Origin: an uncultured Lachnospiraceae bacterium
GTDB taxonomy: Bacteria; Bacillota; Clostridia; Lachnospirales; Lachnospiraceae
Direction of reading: 5' to 3'
NCBI GenBank assembly: GCA_910588845.1
Contig: CAJURU010000018.1
Coordinates: 1 to 64,000 of the forward strand
Length of the DNA stretch: 64,000 nt
Under the pieces are notes generated by a model. The model was not told the DNA's origin. It searched no databases and was given only the letters and a program-made list of their open reading frames with translations. Shown here in pieces: positions 18,171-26,277 of this stretch. The stretch's first letter is position 1, and each line of letters starts with the position of its first letter. The position numbers and the translations under genes are program-made.

Positions 18171-18221
18171 AAAAAGCAAAGAATAGTTAAAATCTGATAA
18201 ACAAACTTTAACTATTCTTTG
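18171..18221 (-). terminator. Terminator-like hairpin upstream of the exported-protein gene
   Basis: Perfect 15-bp arms CAAAGAATAGTTAAA / TTTAACTATTCTTTG with a 15-nt loop, followed on the minus strand by CTTTTT. It sits only about 20 nt before the ribosome site of the 18148 gene, so it either ends upstream transcription or acts as an attenuator. The remaining gap to 18605 is AT rich; I see no gene in it. Confidence 0.5.
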
Positions 18222-18605
18222 GTTACAATTTATAAGCTTTATTTTGAAAATGTTGTTGATTTAAACAGTAATAATCTCATTTTGCAAGATGAACCGCCAA
18301 AATTAGATATTAATTCTGACAAACTTCTACTTTTATAATCGGCTTGATGTTGGGCAACCTTAACTTTTTTTGTAATCCGAAACACTATAGTCCGTTTTGG
18401 AAACTACAATAACAGAATGATACCATCTACCCGCGCTATTACTATAAAACTTCCTCATTTCACAATTATAAGTAATATTTTAGTATCAAAAAATTCTTCT
18501 GCCTCTTGCCATATAGACATTTTGTACAAATCTATTCCCTCTGTACAGACACCATTCTCTGCCTTTTTCATATATTGTAAGGATTATTTCTTTTTGAGGA
18601 AACTT

Positions 18606-19478
18606 ATGGAAGCAACATCCATTACGATATTAGGCGGAGATTTGAGACAATGTTATGCGGCAGAATACTTGCAGTCCAAAGGTTATAAAGTTACATGCTG
18701 CCAGACGCCAGATTTCCCTTACCACTCTGATATTGTCAAAGCAGACTACCTGGAGAATACTGCTTGGCAATCTGATCTGATACTGGCTCCAACTCCTTTG
18801 ACACGCGACGAAATAAATTTGTTTCAAACAGAAGTAAACTGTCCACCCTGCCCTTTACATGACTTGTGGGAGCAGCTCAAGGCAGAGCACACGTTCGCCG
18901 TCTGCAACCTTCCGAAAAAGCAACAAACGCCATTGGAAAATACCGGATGCCAAATCCTTACATTTGGTAATTTCCCCTTCTTCCAAAAGGAAAATGCACG
19001 GCTCACCGCAGAGGGACTTCTTGCAGAGGTAATTCGCTGCACTCCTTTCGCTTTATCATCTGCCAATATACTACTTTTGGGCTACGGCTGCTGCGGCTCG
19101 TGTATTGCCAAACTTTTTCTTCCGTTATGCCGCAATATTTACTTAATCGAGCAAGATCCGCTGAAAGAAAATGCGGCAAGAAAAGATGGGGCTTCCCCCA
19201 TCCATAAAAATGACTTCTCCAAGGTACTGCCGCAATGCCATATTTTAATCAATACCATTCCGGCGCCCATCCTTGGAATGGCGCGTTTGTCAGAAATGCA
19301 CAGCTCCTGCCATATTTTTGACATTGCCTCTGCTCCATTTGGTTTCCCGGCAGATACTACCGAGAAATGCCTATTGCCTTATTATCGGATTCCAGGCATC
19401 CCCGGGCGTTTCTCTCCTGTCACCGCCGGCAGGATCATCGGCCAAACAATAGAAAGGATGACAGAACATGCTTTATGA
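18606..19478 (+). CDS. dpaA: Dipicolinate synthase subunit A
   Basis: With DpaB makes dipicolinic acid, the calcium-chelating spore-core compound, in the mother cell. The 290-residue protein has two Rossmann-like segments, TILGGDLRQCYAAEYL near the N-terminus and ILLLGYGCCGSCIAKLF at mid length, and the typical end GRFSPVTAGRIIGQTI. I chose ATG at 18606 because GAGGAAAC is just upstream and the protein then starts in register with the family; the longer frame to 18417 has AT-rich, non-conserved sequence. A CATATATTG box near 18568 with an upstream AC could be a sigma-K promoter, but the match is partial. It overlaps dpaB by 11 nt. Confidence 0.93.
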   Translation: MEATSITILGGDLRQCYAAEYLQSKGYKVTCCQTPDFPYHSDIVKADYLENTAWQSDLILAPTPLTRDEINLFQTEVNCPPCPLHDLWEQLKAEHTFAVCNLPKKQQTPLENTGCQILTFGNFPFFQKENARLTAEGLLAEVIRCTPFALSSANILLLGYGCCGSCIAKLFLPLCRNIYLIEQDPLKENAARKDGASPIHKNDFSKVLPQCHILINTIPAPILGMARLSEMHSSCHIFDIASAPFGFPADTTEKCLLPYYRIPGIPGRFSPVTAGRIIGQTIERMTEHAL

Positions 19479-20079
19479 TTTTCATGACAAATCCATCGGG
19501 GTCGGTTTTACCGGTTCCTTTTGCACCTATGAAAAAATATTTACGGCATTGGAGAATTTAAAACAGACCGGCGCTAAACTACTTCCGGTCTTTTCATTGA
19601 ATGCCTCTTCCCTCAATTCACGTTTTGGCACAAGCGAGTCTTTCTTAGCGCGCGCAGAAGCACTCACCGACCATGCGCCTATCACCACGATTCCGGCGGC
19701 GGAGCCGATTGGCCCCAAAGGGCTGATGGATATTCTGATCATTGCCCCTTGTACGGGCAATACGCTCTCCAAGCTGGCAAACGGCATTTCCGATACTCCC
19801 GTGCTGATGGCCGCGAAATCGCACCTGCGCAACAACCGGCCTCTGGTAATCTCGCTCTCCACCAATGACGCCCTGGGAATGAACCTTAAAAACATCGGCA
19901 TACTCTTAAACACCAAGAATATTTACTTTGTTCCTTTCGGGCAGGACGACTACCGGGCAAAGCCCAATTCCATGACAGCCTTCACAGAACTGCTGCCGGA
20001 GACAATCGACGCCGCACTGAAAGGGAAACAGATCCAGCCGGTTATCCGCAGTCCGCACGGGGCTGCGCAAGATGTTTAA
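19468..20079 (+). CDS. dpaB: Dipicolinate synthase subunit B
   Basis: Flavoprotein-fold partner of DpaA in dipicolinate synthesis. The 203-residue product has the expected size and the family segments GVGFTGSFCTYEKIF, LIIAPCTGNTLSKLANGISD, KSHLRNNRPLVISLSTND and the KNIYFVPFGQDD region. Its ATG lies inside the dpaA coding end and has AGAAAGGATG upstream, so the two are translated together. No terminator is obvious after it; the next gene is convergent. Confidence 0.95.
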   Translation: MLYDFHDKSIGVGFTGSFCTYEKIFTALENLKQTGAKLLPVFSLNASSLNSRFGTSESFLARAEALTDHAPITTIPAAEPIGPKGLMDILIIAPCTGNTLSKLANGISDTPVLMAAKSHLRNNRPLVISLSTNDALGMNLKNIGILLNTKNIYFVPFGQDDYRAKPNSMTAFTELLPETIDAALKGKQIQPVIRSPHGAAQDV

Positions 20080-20172
20080 TCATTATCCGCAGCCCACACA
20101 ATGCGGCAAAAAAACTTAACAATGCTCTAAAAACCACACATCACGGAAAAAAGCATAACAAATACCAACCGT

Positions 20173-20349
20173 TTACATGATAGTATATTGCATCATTTCA
20201 TAATGAATCTTTGTTCCCTCCGCAATCTCCGGGGGGAGCAAAGCTCTTGCAACACATTTTTCCTCGTCCTGAGACTGACCTGCCTGTAGCAAATAGGCAT
20301 AGTCCCCATCAATCCGTGCCACTGTGTATTCTATCGGTCCTAAATTCAT
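20173..20349 (-). CDS. Small DUF3006-like protein
   Basis: 58 codons from ATG (AAGGAG 8 nt upstream) to TAA. The sequence reads MNLGPIEYTVARIDGDYAYL, then a short linker, then ALLPPEIAEGTKIHYEM. The 'R-I-D-G-D-Y-A' start and the 'LLP...EGT' middle resemble DUF3006 proteins (about 60-90 residues, function unknown). It lies downstream of the MITE-like element and the sigma-like gene on the same strand, convergent with dpaB. Confidence 0.7.
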   Translation of the reverse strand: MNLGPIEYTVARIDGDYAYLLQAGQSQDEEKCVARALLPPEIAEGTKIHYEMMQYTIM

Positions 20350-20364
20350 AACAGTTCTCCTTTC

Positions 20365-20529
20365 CTAGTATAACCCACACTAATTAAACGTACCTTTCAC
20401 TGGTCTGAATTTCCATCTGCTGCGTTGTCGTCAATCGACGCAGCCACCGCTACGCCTCATTCCTCCGTCTTGCAGGCTGAAAATTTATCCTGCACGAAAG
20501 GTATAGATAATTAGAGTAGATTATACTAG
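20365..20529. mobile_element. MITE-like palindromic element (165 bp)
   Basis: The ends form long imperfect inverted repeats of about 34 bp: CTAGTATAA (20365-20373) with TTATACTAG (20521-20529), TAATTA with TAATTA, and TACCTTTC (20391-20398) with GAAAGGTA (20496-20503). About 27 of 34 positions pair. The interior is GC rich, unlike the flanks, and has its own hairpin CTGCGT/ACGCAG. No ORF fits inside. This is the architecture of a non-autonomous element, but no target duplication is clear and only one copy is in the window. Confidence 0.55.
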
Positions 20530-20565
20530 CTTTTCGCTAATTAATCAGTTTTTCAAATACCTGTG

Positions 20566-21396
20566 CTATTCTTTTCTCGCTTTCTCATGCAAGTCCAAAA
20601 TATCCACAATCTCTTCCTGGGGAATTCTTGTATATTCGCATAATTCCTGCACCGTAGGGTCTGTACCATTTTCTTCGGCCAGCGCTTTGCGCGCTTCGTG
20701 GATTAAACTCACCTTGGCAAGAATCGTATTCTCGCTGTCGGCTTCCCCCTCCAATTCCTGGCGGTAATGCTCCATTCCTTCCCTGACAAAGCGTTCCAAA
20801 CGCTTCTCTAACCTCTTTCGCTGTGCGTCGTCCAAAACATCCGCATTGTCCGTACCATATTCTGAGGCTTTTCCGAGAAGCTGCCCCAATCCAAGCAGCA
20901 GAGCAATATTCCCCTCCTGCACCAAATCTTCCAAAAATACCCTTGGCGTAACAAATTCTCCGGCAATCTTAATGATCTTTTTCAGCCATTGATGAGATAT
21001 CTCTTCTATCGCCGTCTCTTCTCCCGACAACAATTTGCAGTATAAAACCGTCTGCTGTTCTTTTGTCAAAATTGCAACAGCAGAAATCTCTTTTAAATAC
21101 ATCTGAAAGTGTGGATTTTGAGATGTATCAGCCGGCTTTGCAGCAGACTTAGAGCGTGCGCGCTTATAAGATTTTGCTTCTGCCTGGCTATCCGTCTGCT
21201 CATTATCATCTTCATTTTCTAGTGCTTCTTCCTGCGGCGTCAGCAGAAATTGGTATATCATTTCCTGCTGTTCTTCCGACAAATCCATATCCTGAAAATA
21301 GCTTCTGATTTCTTCTTTTGTCAGCGGCACAGGACTTGCTTTGGCAATTTCCTGTACCGAATGCAGCGTTTCCATGAATGTTATTTTATCAACCAT
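20566..21396 (-). CDS. Sigma-70-like protein lacking promoter-recognition regions
   Basis: 276 residues. Residues 5-50 resemble sigma region 1.1 and are followed by an acidic/basic linker. Residues about 93-135 match region 1.2 (NPHFQMYLKEISAVAILTKEQQ), then a region 2.1-2.2-like core-binding segment (WLKKIIKIAGEF, FLEDLVQEGNIALL). The part that should melt and read the -10 element (2.3-2.4) is replaced by unrelated helical sequence. A region 3-like helix pair (LIHEARKALAEENGTDPTVQEL) ends the protein; region 4 is absent. It may bind core RNA polymerase without recognising a promoter, or be a degenerate sigma. Start ATG has GGAG 7 nt upstream. Confidence 0.65.
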   Translation of the reverse strand: MVDKITFMETLHSVQEIAKASPVPLTKEEIRSYFQDMDLSEEQQEMIYQFLLTPQEEALENEDDNEQTDSQAEAKSYKRARSKSAAKPADTSQNPHFQMYLKEISAVAILTKEQQTVLYCKLLSGEETAIEEISHQWLKKIIKIAGEFVTPRVFLEDLVQEGNIALLLGLGQLLGKASEYGTDNADVLDDAQRKRLEKRLERFVREGMEHYRQELEGEADSENTILAKVSLIHEARKALAEENGTDPTVQELCEYTRIPQEEIVDILDLHEKARKE

Positions 21397-21430
21397 ATCT
21401 TTTCTCCGTGAAATACATCAGGGCTCTTCC

Positions 21431-21730
21431 TCATGTTTTCTCATAATATACAAGCGTAAGTCTCTCATTTATAGACTTAATCCTGCCTGTATTTACATAG
21501 CCCATTTTTTCATAAAGGTAGCTTTTTCCTGCCTGTTTGTAATCAATCACACGTACAGCCCCCACTTTCTGCTGTCCCAGACAAATAAAATAGTAATATG
21601 AGCCGTCCTGACTTAAACGCGACTCTATCTTGCTGATATCCTCGTTCGCTGGGTTCGTCTCGTAATCCTGGTATTTAACAAGCAGCTCCCGAAACGATTC
21701 TACCTGCATGGCATGAAGTTCTTTGGCATT
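21431..21730 (-). pseudogene. Broken GNAT N-acetyltransferase remnant
   Basis: The readable sequence NAKELHAMQVESFRELLVKY, ..., FICLGQQKVGAVRVIDYK, then LYEKMGYVNTGRIKSINE matches the start-middle and end of a GNAT acetyltransferase. About 40-50 residues that should contain the acetyl-CoA loop are missing between RVIDYK and YLYEKMGY. The N-terminus is also lost: the frame runs straight into the stop codon of the STAND gene at 21731-21733. It is thus truncated at one end and deleted internally, most simply by arrival of the neighbouring gene. An ATG at 21709 has no ribosome site. Confidence 0.75.
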
Positions 21731-24508
21731 CTAAACAAACGCTCTTAACGTTAGCCGATATCCCTTTACCGTATTTTCAAGAACTCTTGCTTGTATGATA
21801 TCTCCCTTTTTTAAACTTCCTTTCTTTTCAAAAGGTATCTCAGAGATATGAATTAATCCTTTTTGATTTCCTTCTAGTTTTACTAAAACGCCATAAGACG
21901 CCTTATATGTAACCAAAGCCTTCACTATTTCACCTCGTCTAAACAATTTCTTGCTCATTTCATTTCTAATTTTATTTAACTGTTTGGCAAAAAGTTCATT
22001 AAATTGCTTTTTGCCAAACTCCAGAATATGATTAACATATTCCATACGGTCAGCTTCCTTCCCCGACAAAACAATTGCTAATTTTGCAGTTTGAATCAAT
22101 CCCAATGATATATTATGCTTTACTGAAGGCCGAAATTCTGACAGCTGCTTTTCAATAATAAAATCATATAACTCCTTTCCATATTCGTTAAAAATTCTTT
22201 GGGCATTGTTCATAGAAGCACCTTCTAACAATCCCTGAGATTTTTCCAATATATTTGAAATACAATATGTAACGGTTATTGCAAATAACTCTAAATTTCT
22301 TTGCGCTGTTTTCTTATGGCTTTTATTTCCAAAATAACGCTCCAGAATTGCACATGCCCTTTGTTTTCCCTTTTCACCTGAACTCCACAGATATTGTGTA
22401 TAGAGCTTGGTAATATCAATATCATTTTTAAAGTTATAACTGTTATAGTACTCGTCAAATATTCGTATTGCACTATCCATGTCAATTAAATTGATAGCTG
22501 TATAACTCGCTAAATTCATTAGCGCTTTCTTTTTTACTCGCACTTCACACTCTTTATCATTCAGTAAACGTTTATATTTTTCAACTGTAAACTTCGCATT
22601 TCCTAAATTACGGCTTATGTTTGCCTCATTCAACATAGCTTCATACACTGTCCCTGTAATATCTTTTCCACCAATATCCTGTAATTTATTTTTTACTTTA
22701 TCCTTAAAAGAGACGGTTCTTTCATTATAGTTATTTAACATCAATGCAAATAATTCTTTAGAATATACTCGGTAATGTTCATCATCATACTGCTCTATTA
22801 CCCTCTGATCTGACAATTCCTCTATCGCCATGGCAATATTTTCAGAGTCATTTTCACTCAATAAATATTCTAACACTCTGCTTTTAAATATATAATCCTT
22901 CTCATTTGTAATCTGTGAAATACAGACAAATGCATCTTTTGCCATATCTCCAAGATAACTGTATATTTTTCCATATAAGAACTCTTGAGCATTTGGGCTG
23001 TCTTTCAATTCTAGCAAGAATCCTTGCTTAAGACCTTTTTGGACATATAAATTTGCAAATTGATATAAGAATATAGCACGGCCAGAAGTTGCCTCCTGTA
23101 TATTAGCCATCAACTTTTCATCCAACATAAGATTTTTAATTTCCTCTAAATGCTGCTCATATTCATTTGCAAAAATATCTTGCAAAAATTTTTTCGTCTC
23201 ATCCCCCTTAAATTCATTAGAAGATATTTCTACCCCAGTTGATAGTCTTCTATTTCTTGTAGTTATTACTACTTTAAAATAATCAATATTAAGATGATTA
23301 ATAAATTCTTGAATTCTTTCTTTTTCATTATCTGGAAATGTTTCATAATCATCTATAACTAACAATACCTTGCTTGAAATATTAAATATTTTTTCTTCTT
23401 TATCTTCTATCTTGTCATCTTTGGCATTTTCATCAAATACAACCATCATTATATTATCTATAATTTCCTCGTAGCTTCTTAAATTCTTTATTTCTATAAT
23501 TTGTCCAGTTTTAGGATCCAACATACGATCTTTTGCACTAAGGAAGATAATATAAGAAAATTCACATTTCAATCCATTAAACTTATTCAAACAGATGTTT
23601 TGTATACAAGCTGTTTTTCCTACTCCTCCATGCCCCCAAATTGTGGCCTGGACATTCGCTCGATTATTAACTAAAAAATCATCAATCTTTTTTTCAATTG
23701 CAACGTTAATATATTTACTATGGTTTTTATCAAAATGGTTCATTATAGTACCATTTGCACTAATACGACGCTCTTCAGATTCAAATGATATCATAATCAA
23801 TTCTTCATAACGTATTTCTAATGAGCCGCTGCGAAATAATTGGCTCATTTTTACACGACCTGAAAGTTTATCTGCCAATGACTGGAAAACAAACACGGAT
23901 TCCCCTTTATCTGTTATTGTAACAAATGGTGTAATCCTATAATAATTCATTTCCCCACCCAACAAATACACTGATTTGTCTGTCCATTTTCCCTCTAGAA
24001 TTCCTTTGGGACAGGACCACTTAACAGGCTTTCCGCTCTCACTAATAAACCGTATCCCCACATACTTATCTTCTAATTGGGAATCCACATAAACAATGTC
24101 ATACTCCTGTTTTATAAAATTTACTCGTTTTAAATCCTCATATAAATTTTCCAACGCTTTTTCCAATGCAGCTTCATTGTCAGCATGTGTATAGCCATGC
24201 CCCATAGCCTCATTACGCAAAGACGGATACTTATTTAGAATCTGCATATCTTTTTTAGATAAATATTTATATTCTACATCAAGAATTCTAATCGCTTCAA
24301 CCACCTCACCTATAGACATTTTATATAGATTATTCACAATTCTAGATACTTTTTCTATATCCACTACATCTATACATTCATTCCAAAGACACCCTAACAT
24401 CAAATATAAAATATATTCAATCCTTTCCCTCAATAGCGTCTGCATTTCAACTGTCTTTTCCTCACTAATTGCAATTCTATTGTCCAGCTTTCTTAAAATA
24501 AAATCCAT
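21731..24508 (-). CDS. HEPN-STAND NTPase with TPR-like repeats and C-terminal S1 domain
   Basis: 925 residues, no assigned function. Residues about 20-130 are helical and contain RNEAMGH (Arg98 to His104), fitting the Rx4-6H motif of HEPN ribonucleases. A beta-rich segment follows (about 135-245). The STAND/NB-ARC-like NTPase has Walker A GHGGVGKT at 292-299, Walker B VLLVIDD at 381-387 and the sensor VVITTRN at 413-419. Residues about 590-850 are helical, TPR-like. Residues about 857-925 are an S1/OB RNA-binding domain (RRGEIVKALV, YGVLVKLEGNQKGLIHISEI). The order effector-switch-repeats-sensor is that of Avs-type defence proteins, with S1 an unusual C-terminal end. The gene is AT rich and abuts a broken GNAT gene, which indicates transfer. 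Confidence 0.8.
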   Translation of the reverse strand: MDFILRKLDNRIAISEEKTVEMQTLLRERIEYILYLMLGCLWNECIDVVDIEKVSRIVNNLYKMSIGEVVEAIRILDVEYKYLSKKDMQILNKYPSLRNEAMGHGYTHADNEAALEKALENLYEDLKRVNFIKQEYDIVYVDSQLEDKYVGIRFISESGKPVKWSCPKGILEGKWTDKSVYLLGGEMNYYRITPFVTITDKGESVFVFQSLADKLSGRVKMSQLFRSGSLEIRYEELIMISFESEERRISANGTIMNHFDKNHSKYINVAIEKKIDDFLVNNRANVQATIWGHGGVGKTACIQNICLNKFNGLKCEFSYIIFLSAKDRMLDPKTGQIIEIKNLRSYEEIIDNIMMVVFDENAKDDKIEDKEEKIFNISSKVLLVIDDYETFPDNEKERIQEFINHLNIDYFKVVITTRNRRLSTGVEISSNEFKGDETKKFLQDIFANEYEQHLEEIKNLMLDEKLMANIQEATSGRAIFLYQFANLYVQKGLKQGFLLELKDSPNAQEFLYGKIYSYLGDMAKDAFVCISQITNEKDYIFKSRVLEYLLSENDSENIAMAIEELSDQRVIEQYDDEHYRVYSKELFALMLNNYNERTVSFKDKVKNKLQDIGGKDITGTVYEAMLNEANISRNLGNAKFTVEKYKRLLNDKECEVRVKKKALMNLASYTAINLIDMDSAIRIFDEYYNSYNFKNDIDITKLYTQYLWSSGEKGKQRACAILERYFGNKSHKKTAQRNLELFAITVTYCISNILEKSQGLLEGASMNNAQRIFNEYGKELYDFIIEKQLSEFRPSVKHNISLGLIQTAKLAIVLSGKEADRMEYVNHILEFGKKQFNELFAKQLNKIRNEMSKKLFRRGEIVKALVTYKASYGVLVKLEGNQKGLIHISEIPFEKKGSLKKGDIIQARVLENTVKGYRLTLRAFV

Positions 24509-24611
24509 CCTCTTTCGTTTCCTTTCCCCTTTGATTCTTCCTGCTTTTCAAGATTACCTTTCCATCACTAGCTGCGTCTATCTATTTTTCCAAATAAACA
24601 AGATATTACAC

Positions 24612-24650
24612 ACTATGCGTGACTACGTTTAGCATAGTCAATTTACTATG
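24612..24650 (-). promoter_or_regulatory. Possible promoter/operator of the STAND gene
   Basis: On the minus strand TTGACT (24636-24641) and CATAGT (24612-24617) are 18 nt apart. The same bases form nested inverted repeats: ACTATGC (24612-24618) with GCATAGT (24632-24638), and CATAGT (24633-24638) with ACTATG (24645-24650). Such overlap would suit repressor control, but no regulator gene is adjacent. Confidence 0.35.
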
Positions 24651-24675
24651 TGAAACTGATTTCTAAAAGGTTCCC

Positions 24676-26247
24676 TTATTTCTTTTTCATCTCTTCTATG
24701 ATACAACTATGCGTTTTGTCCTTTTTATCATAATTGATCCCTACCAGCAGAATTTTACCAGCATACCCCTCGAGGGCTTTCGTATATTGCCTGTCCTTAA
24801 TCTGATCTATAGCGGAACGGGCCGTCTGAGCATATTTTAATTCCACCACCAACGCCGGCTTATTCACCGAAGGCAAGGGCAGAAAGACGATATCTGCAAA
24901 ACCTCTTCCTGTAGGCAATTCCCGGATAAGCCTGTAATCTTTTCTTGCACTATAATAAGCAAGTCCAATTGCACAGCTAAGAGAATTCTCATCGTTGTAG
25001 GTCAACATAGAAGCCACCTGTACATGCGCCAAATCTAGACCGGCAGCAACGCTTCTTTCATCACACAGGAGCGTATCTCTGAGCAGCTTTTCAGAAACCT
25101 TTAACACATGCATAACCTCCTGCCAGCCGCCTGTACTCATGGCATTTTCAAATTCCCCAATAATTTCTTTATTAGGGATAAAGGCTTCTTTTGTCTTTGA
25201 ATCATACCCCAGATAGCCCAGATGAATGAGCAACGTCAACACATCATCTTTCGTCTTAAAATTACTCATATCATTTTGAAAACTAAGCGTATTTACCACG
25301 ATGCGCCCGCCGCCCAACATCTGTACGATATCCTGCCTAAGTCCGTCAAAGTCCATATCCATGTATATTTTTAACGCTTCATACGTCTCCGTGGACGTCC
25401 AGTAGCTGGAAAATTTATGACGATGCATTGCCTCTACCACGGATTGGGGATTATAAATATGCTGGTACTGTTGAAATTTATAACCGTCATACCAATTGCT
25501 GGTTTCCTCAAAATCCATTTCAAACCGCTCGCATAATTCTTGTACTTCCGTCTCCGTAAATCCGGTATATTCCTCAAAAAAGGACGGGTCTGTCATAGAG
25601 TATTCCCAGAACATATTCAGTGCAGAGTGCGAACCGTATTTCTTGACCGGCAAGATACCCGTCATATAGACAAGACCCACATATTCCCTGTCTTTGAGCA
25701 GATTGCGCATAAAGTCAAGATAGCGCCTTTGCGCTTCCTCCGCCTCCTTTTTCTCACGCATCACGCAATCCCACTCATCAATCAGGAAAATGAACTCCCT
25801 GCCTGTCTTAGCATAAATTTTCCGCAATGCCGCGGCGAGCCCGATATCCCACCTTTTGATCAGTCCCCCATACTCCTCCTCAAGTTCCTCAAGCACCTCC
25901 TGTTGCAGATAATCCGTCATCTTATCCGCAGACGACTCGCTCAAAAACTGCTGCATATTGAGAAAAATCACATTATACTGATTCAAATGTTCTGAAAAAG
26001 TCTCCTCTTGTTCTATTGTTAGTCCCTGAAATAAACTAGCGGAATCACAGCCGCGGCTGTAATAGGCGGCAAGCATTCCAAGCGTCATGGACTTGCCAAA
26101 GCGACGCGCCCTGCTGACACAAATAAATTTTTCATTTGTATTTAAACATCTGTTTGTATGTGCAATCACTCCGCTCTTATCCACATAAATTTCGGAGCGA
26201 ATAGACGTCTGAAAACTTTTATTTCCCGGATTCAAATAAATTCCCAT
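24676..26247 (-). CDS. AAA-ATPase-like protein with PD-(D/E)XK nuclease-like domain
   Basis: 523 residues of the widespread AAA-ATPase_like plus PDDEXK_9 (DUF1703) family. The P-loop-like ARRFGKSMTLGMLA is at about 47-60, the Walker B-like FIFLIDEWD near 150, and the C-terminal nuclease-like core GFADIVFLPL...ALVVELKYAQ near 455-485. Members occur in many paralogous copies in Bacteroidetes and Clostridia, and a mobile-element or defence role has been suggested, not proven. Start ATG has AAAGGA 8-9 nt upstream. It is 167 nt upstream of the STAND gene on the same strand but has a different base composition, so common origin is uncertain. Confidence 0.85.
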   Translation of the reverse strand: MGIYLNPGNKSFQTSIRSEIYVDKSGVIAHTNRCLNTNEKFICVSRARRFGKSMTLGMLAAYYSRGCDSASLFQGLTIEQEETFSEHLNQYNVIFLNMQQFLSESSADKMTDYLQQEVLEELEEEYGGLIKRWDIGLAAALRKIYAKTGREFIFLIDEWDCVMREKKEAEEAQRRYLDFMRNLLKDREYVGLVYMTGILPVKKYGSHSALNMFWEYSMTDPSFFEEYTGFTETEVQELCERFEMDFEETSNWYDGYKFQQYQHIYNPQSVVEAMHRHKFSSYWTSTETYEALKIYMDMDFDGLRQDIVQMLGGGRIVVNTLSFQNDMSNFKTKDDVLTLLIHLGYLGYDSKTKEAFIPNKEIIGEFENAMSTGGWQEVMHVLKVSEKLLRDTLLCDERSVAAGLDLAHVQVASMLTYNDENSLSCAIGLAYYSARKDYRLIRELPTGRGFADIVFLPLPSVNKPALVVELKYAQTARSAIDQIKDRQYTKALEGYAGKILLVGINYDKKDKTHSCIIEEMKKK

Positions 26248-26277
26248 CTGCCTGTTTCCTTTCTTAAAATCATTGTA

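Noticed and set aside
18222..18345. Short open stretch VTIYKLYFENVVDLNSN on the plus strand
   Set aside because: About 40 codons without start codon or ribosome site; too short and AT rich to support a gene or pseudogene.
24676..26247. Idea that the AAA/PD-(D/E)XK gene and the STAND gene form one two-gene defence operon
   Set aside because: They are 167 nt apart with a separate promoter-like region and differ in base composition; the AAA/PD-(D/E)XK family is usually found as a solitary gene.
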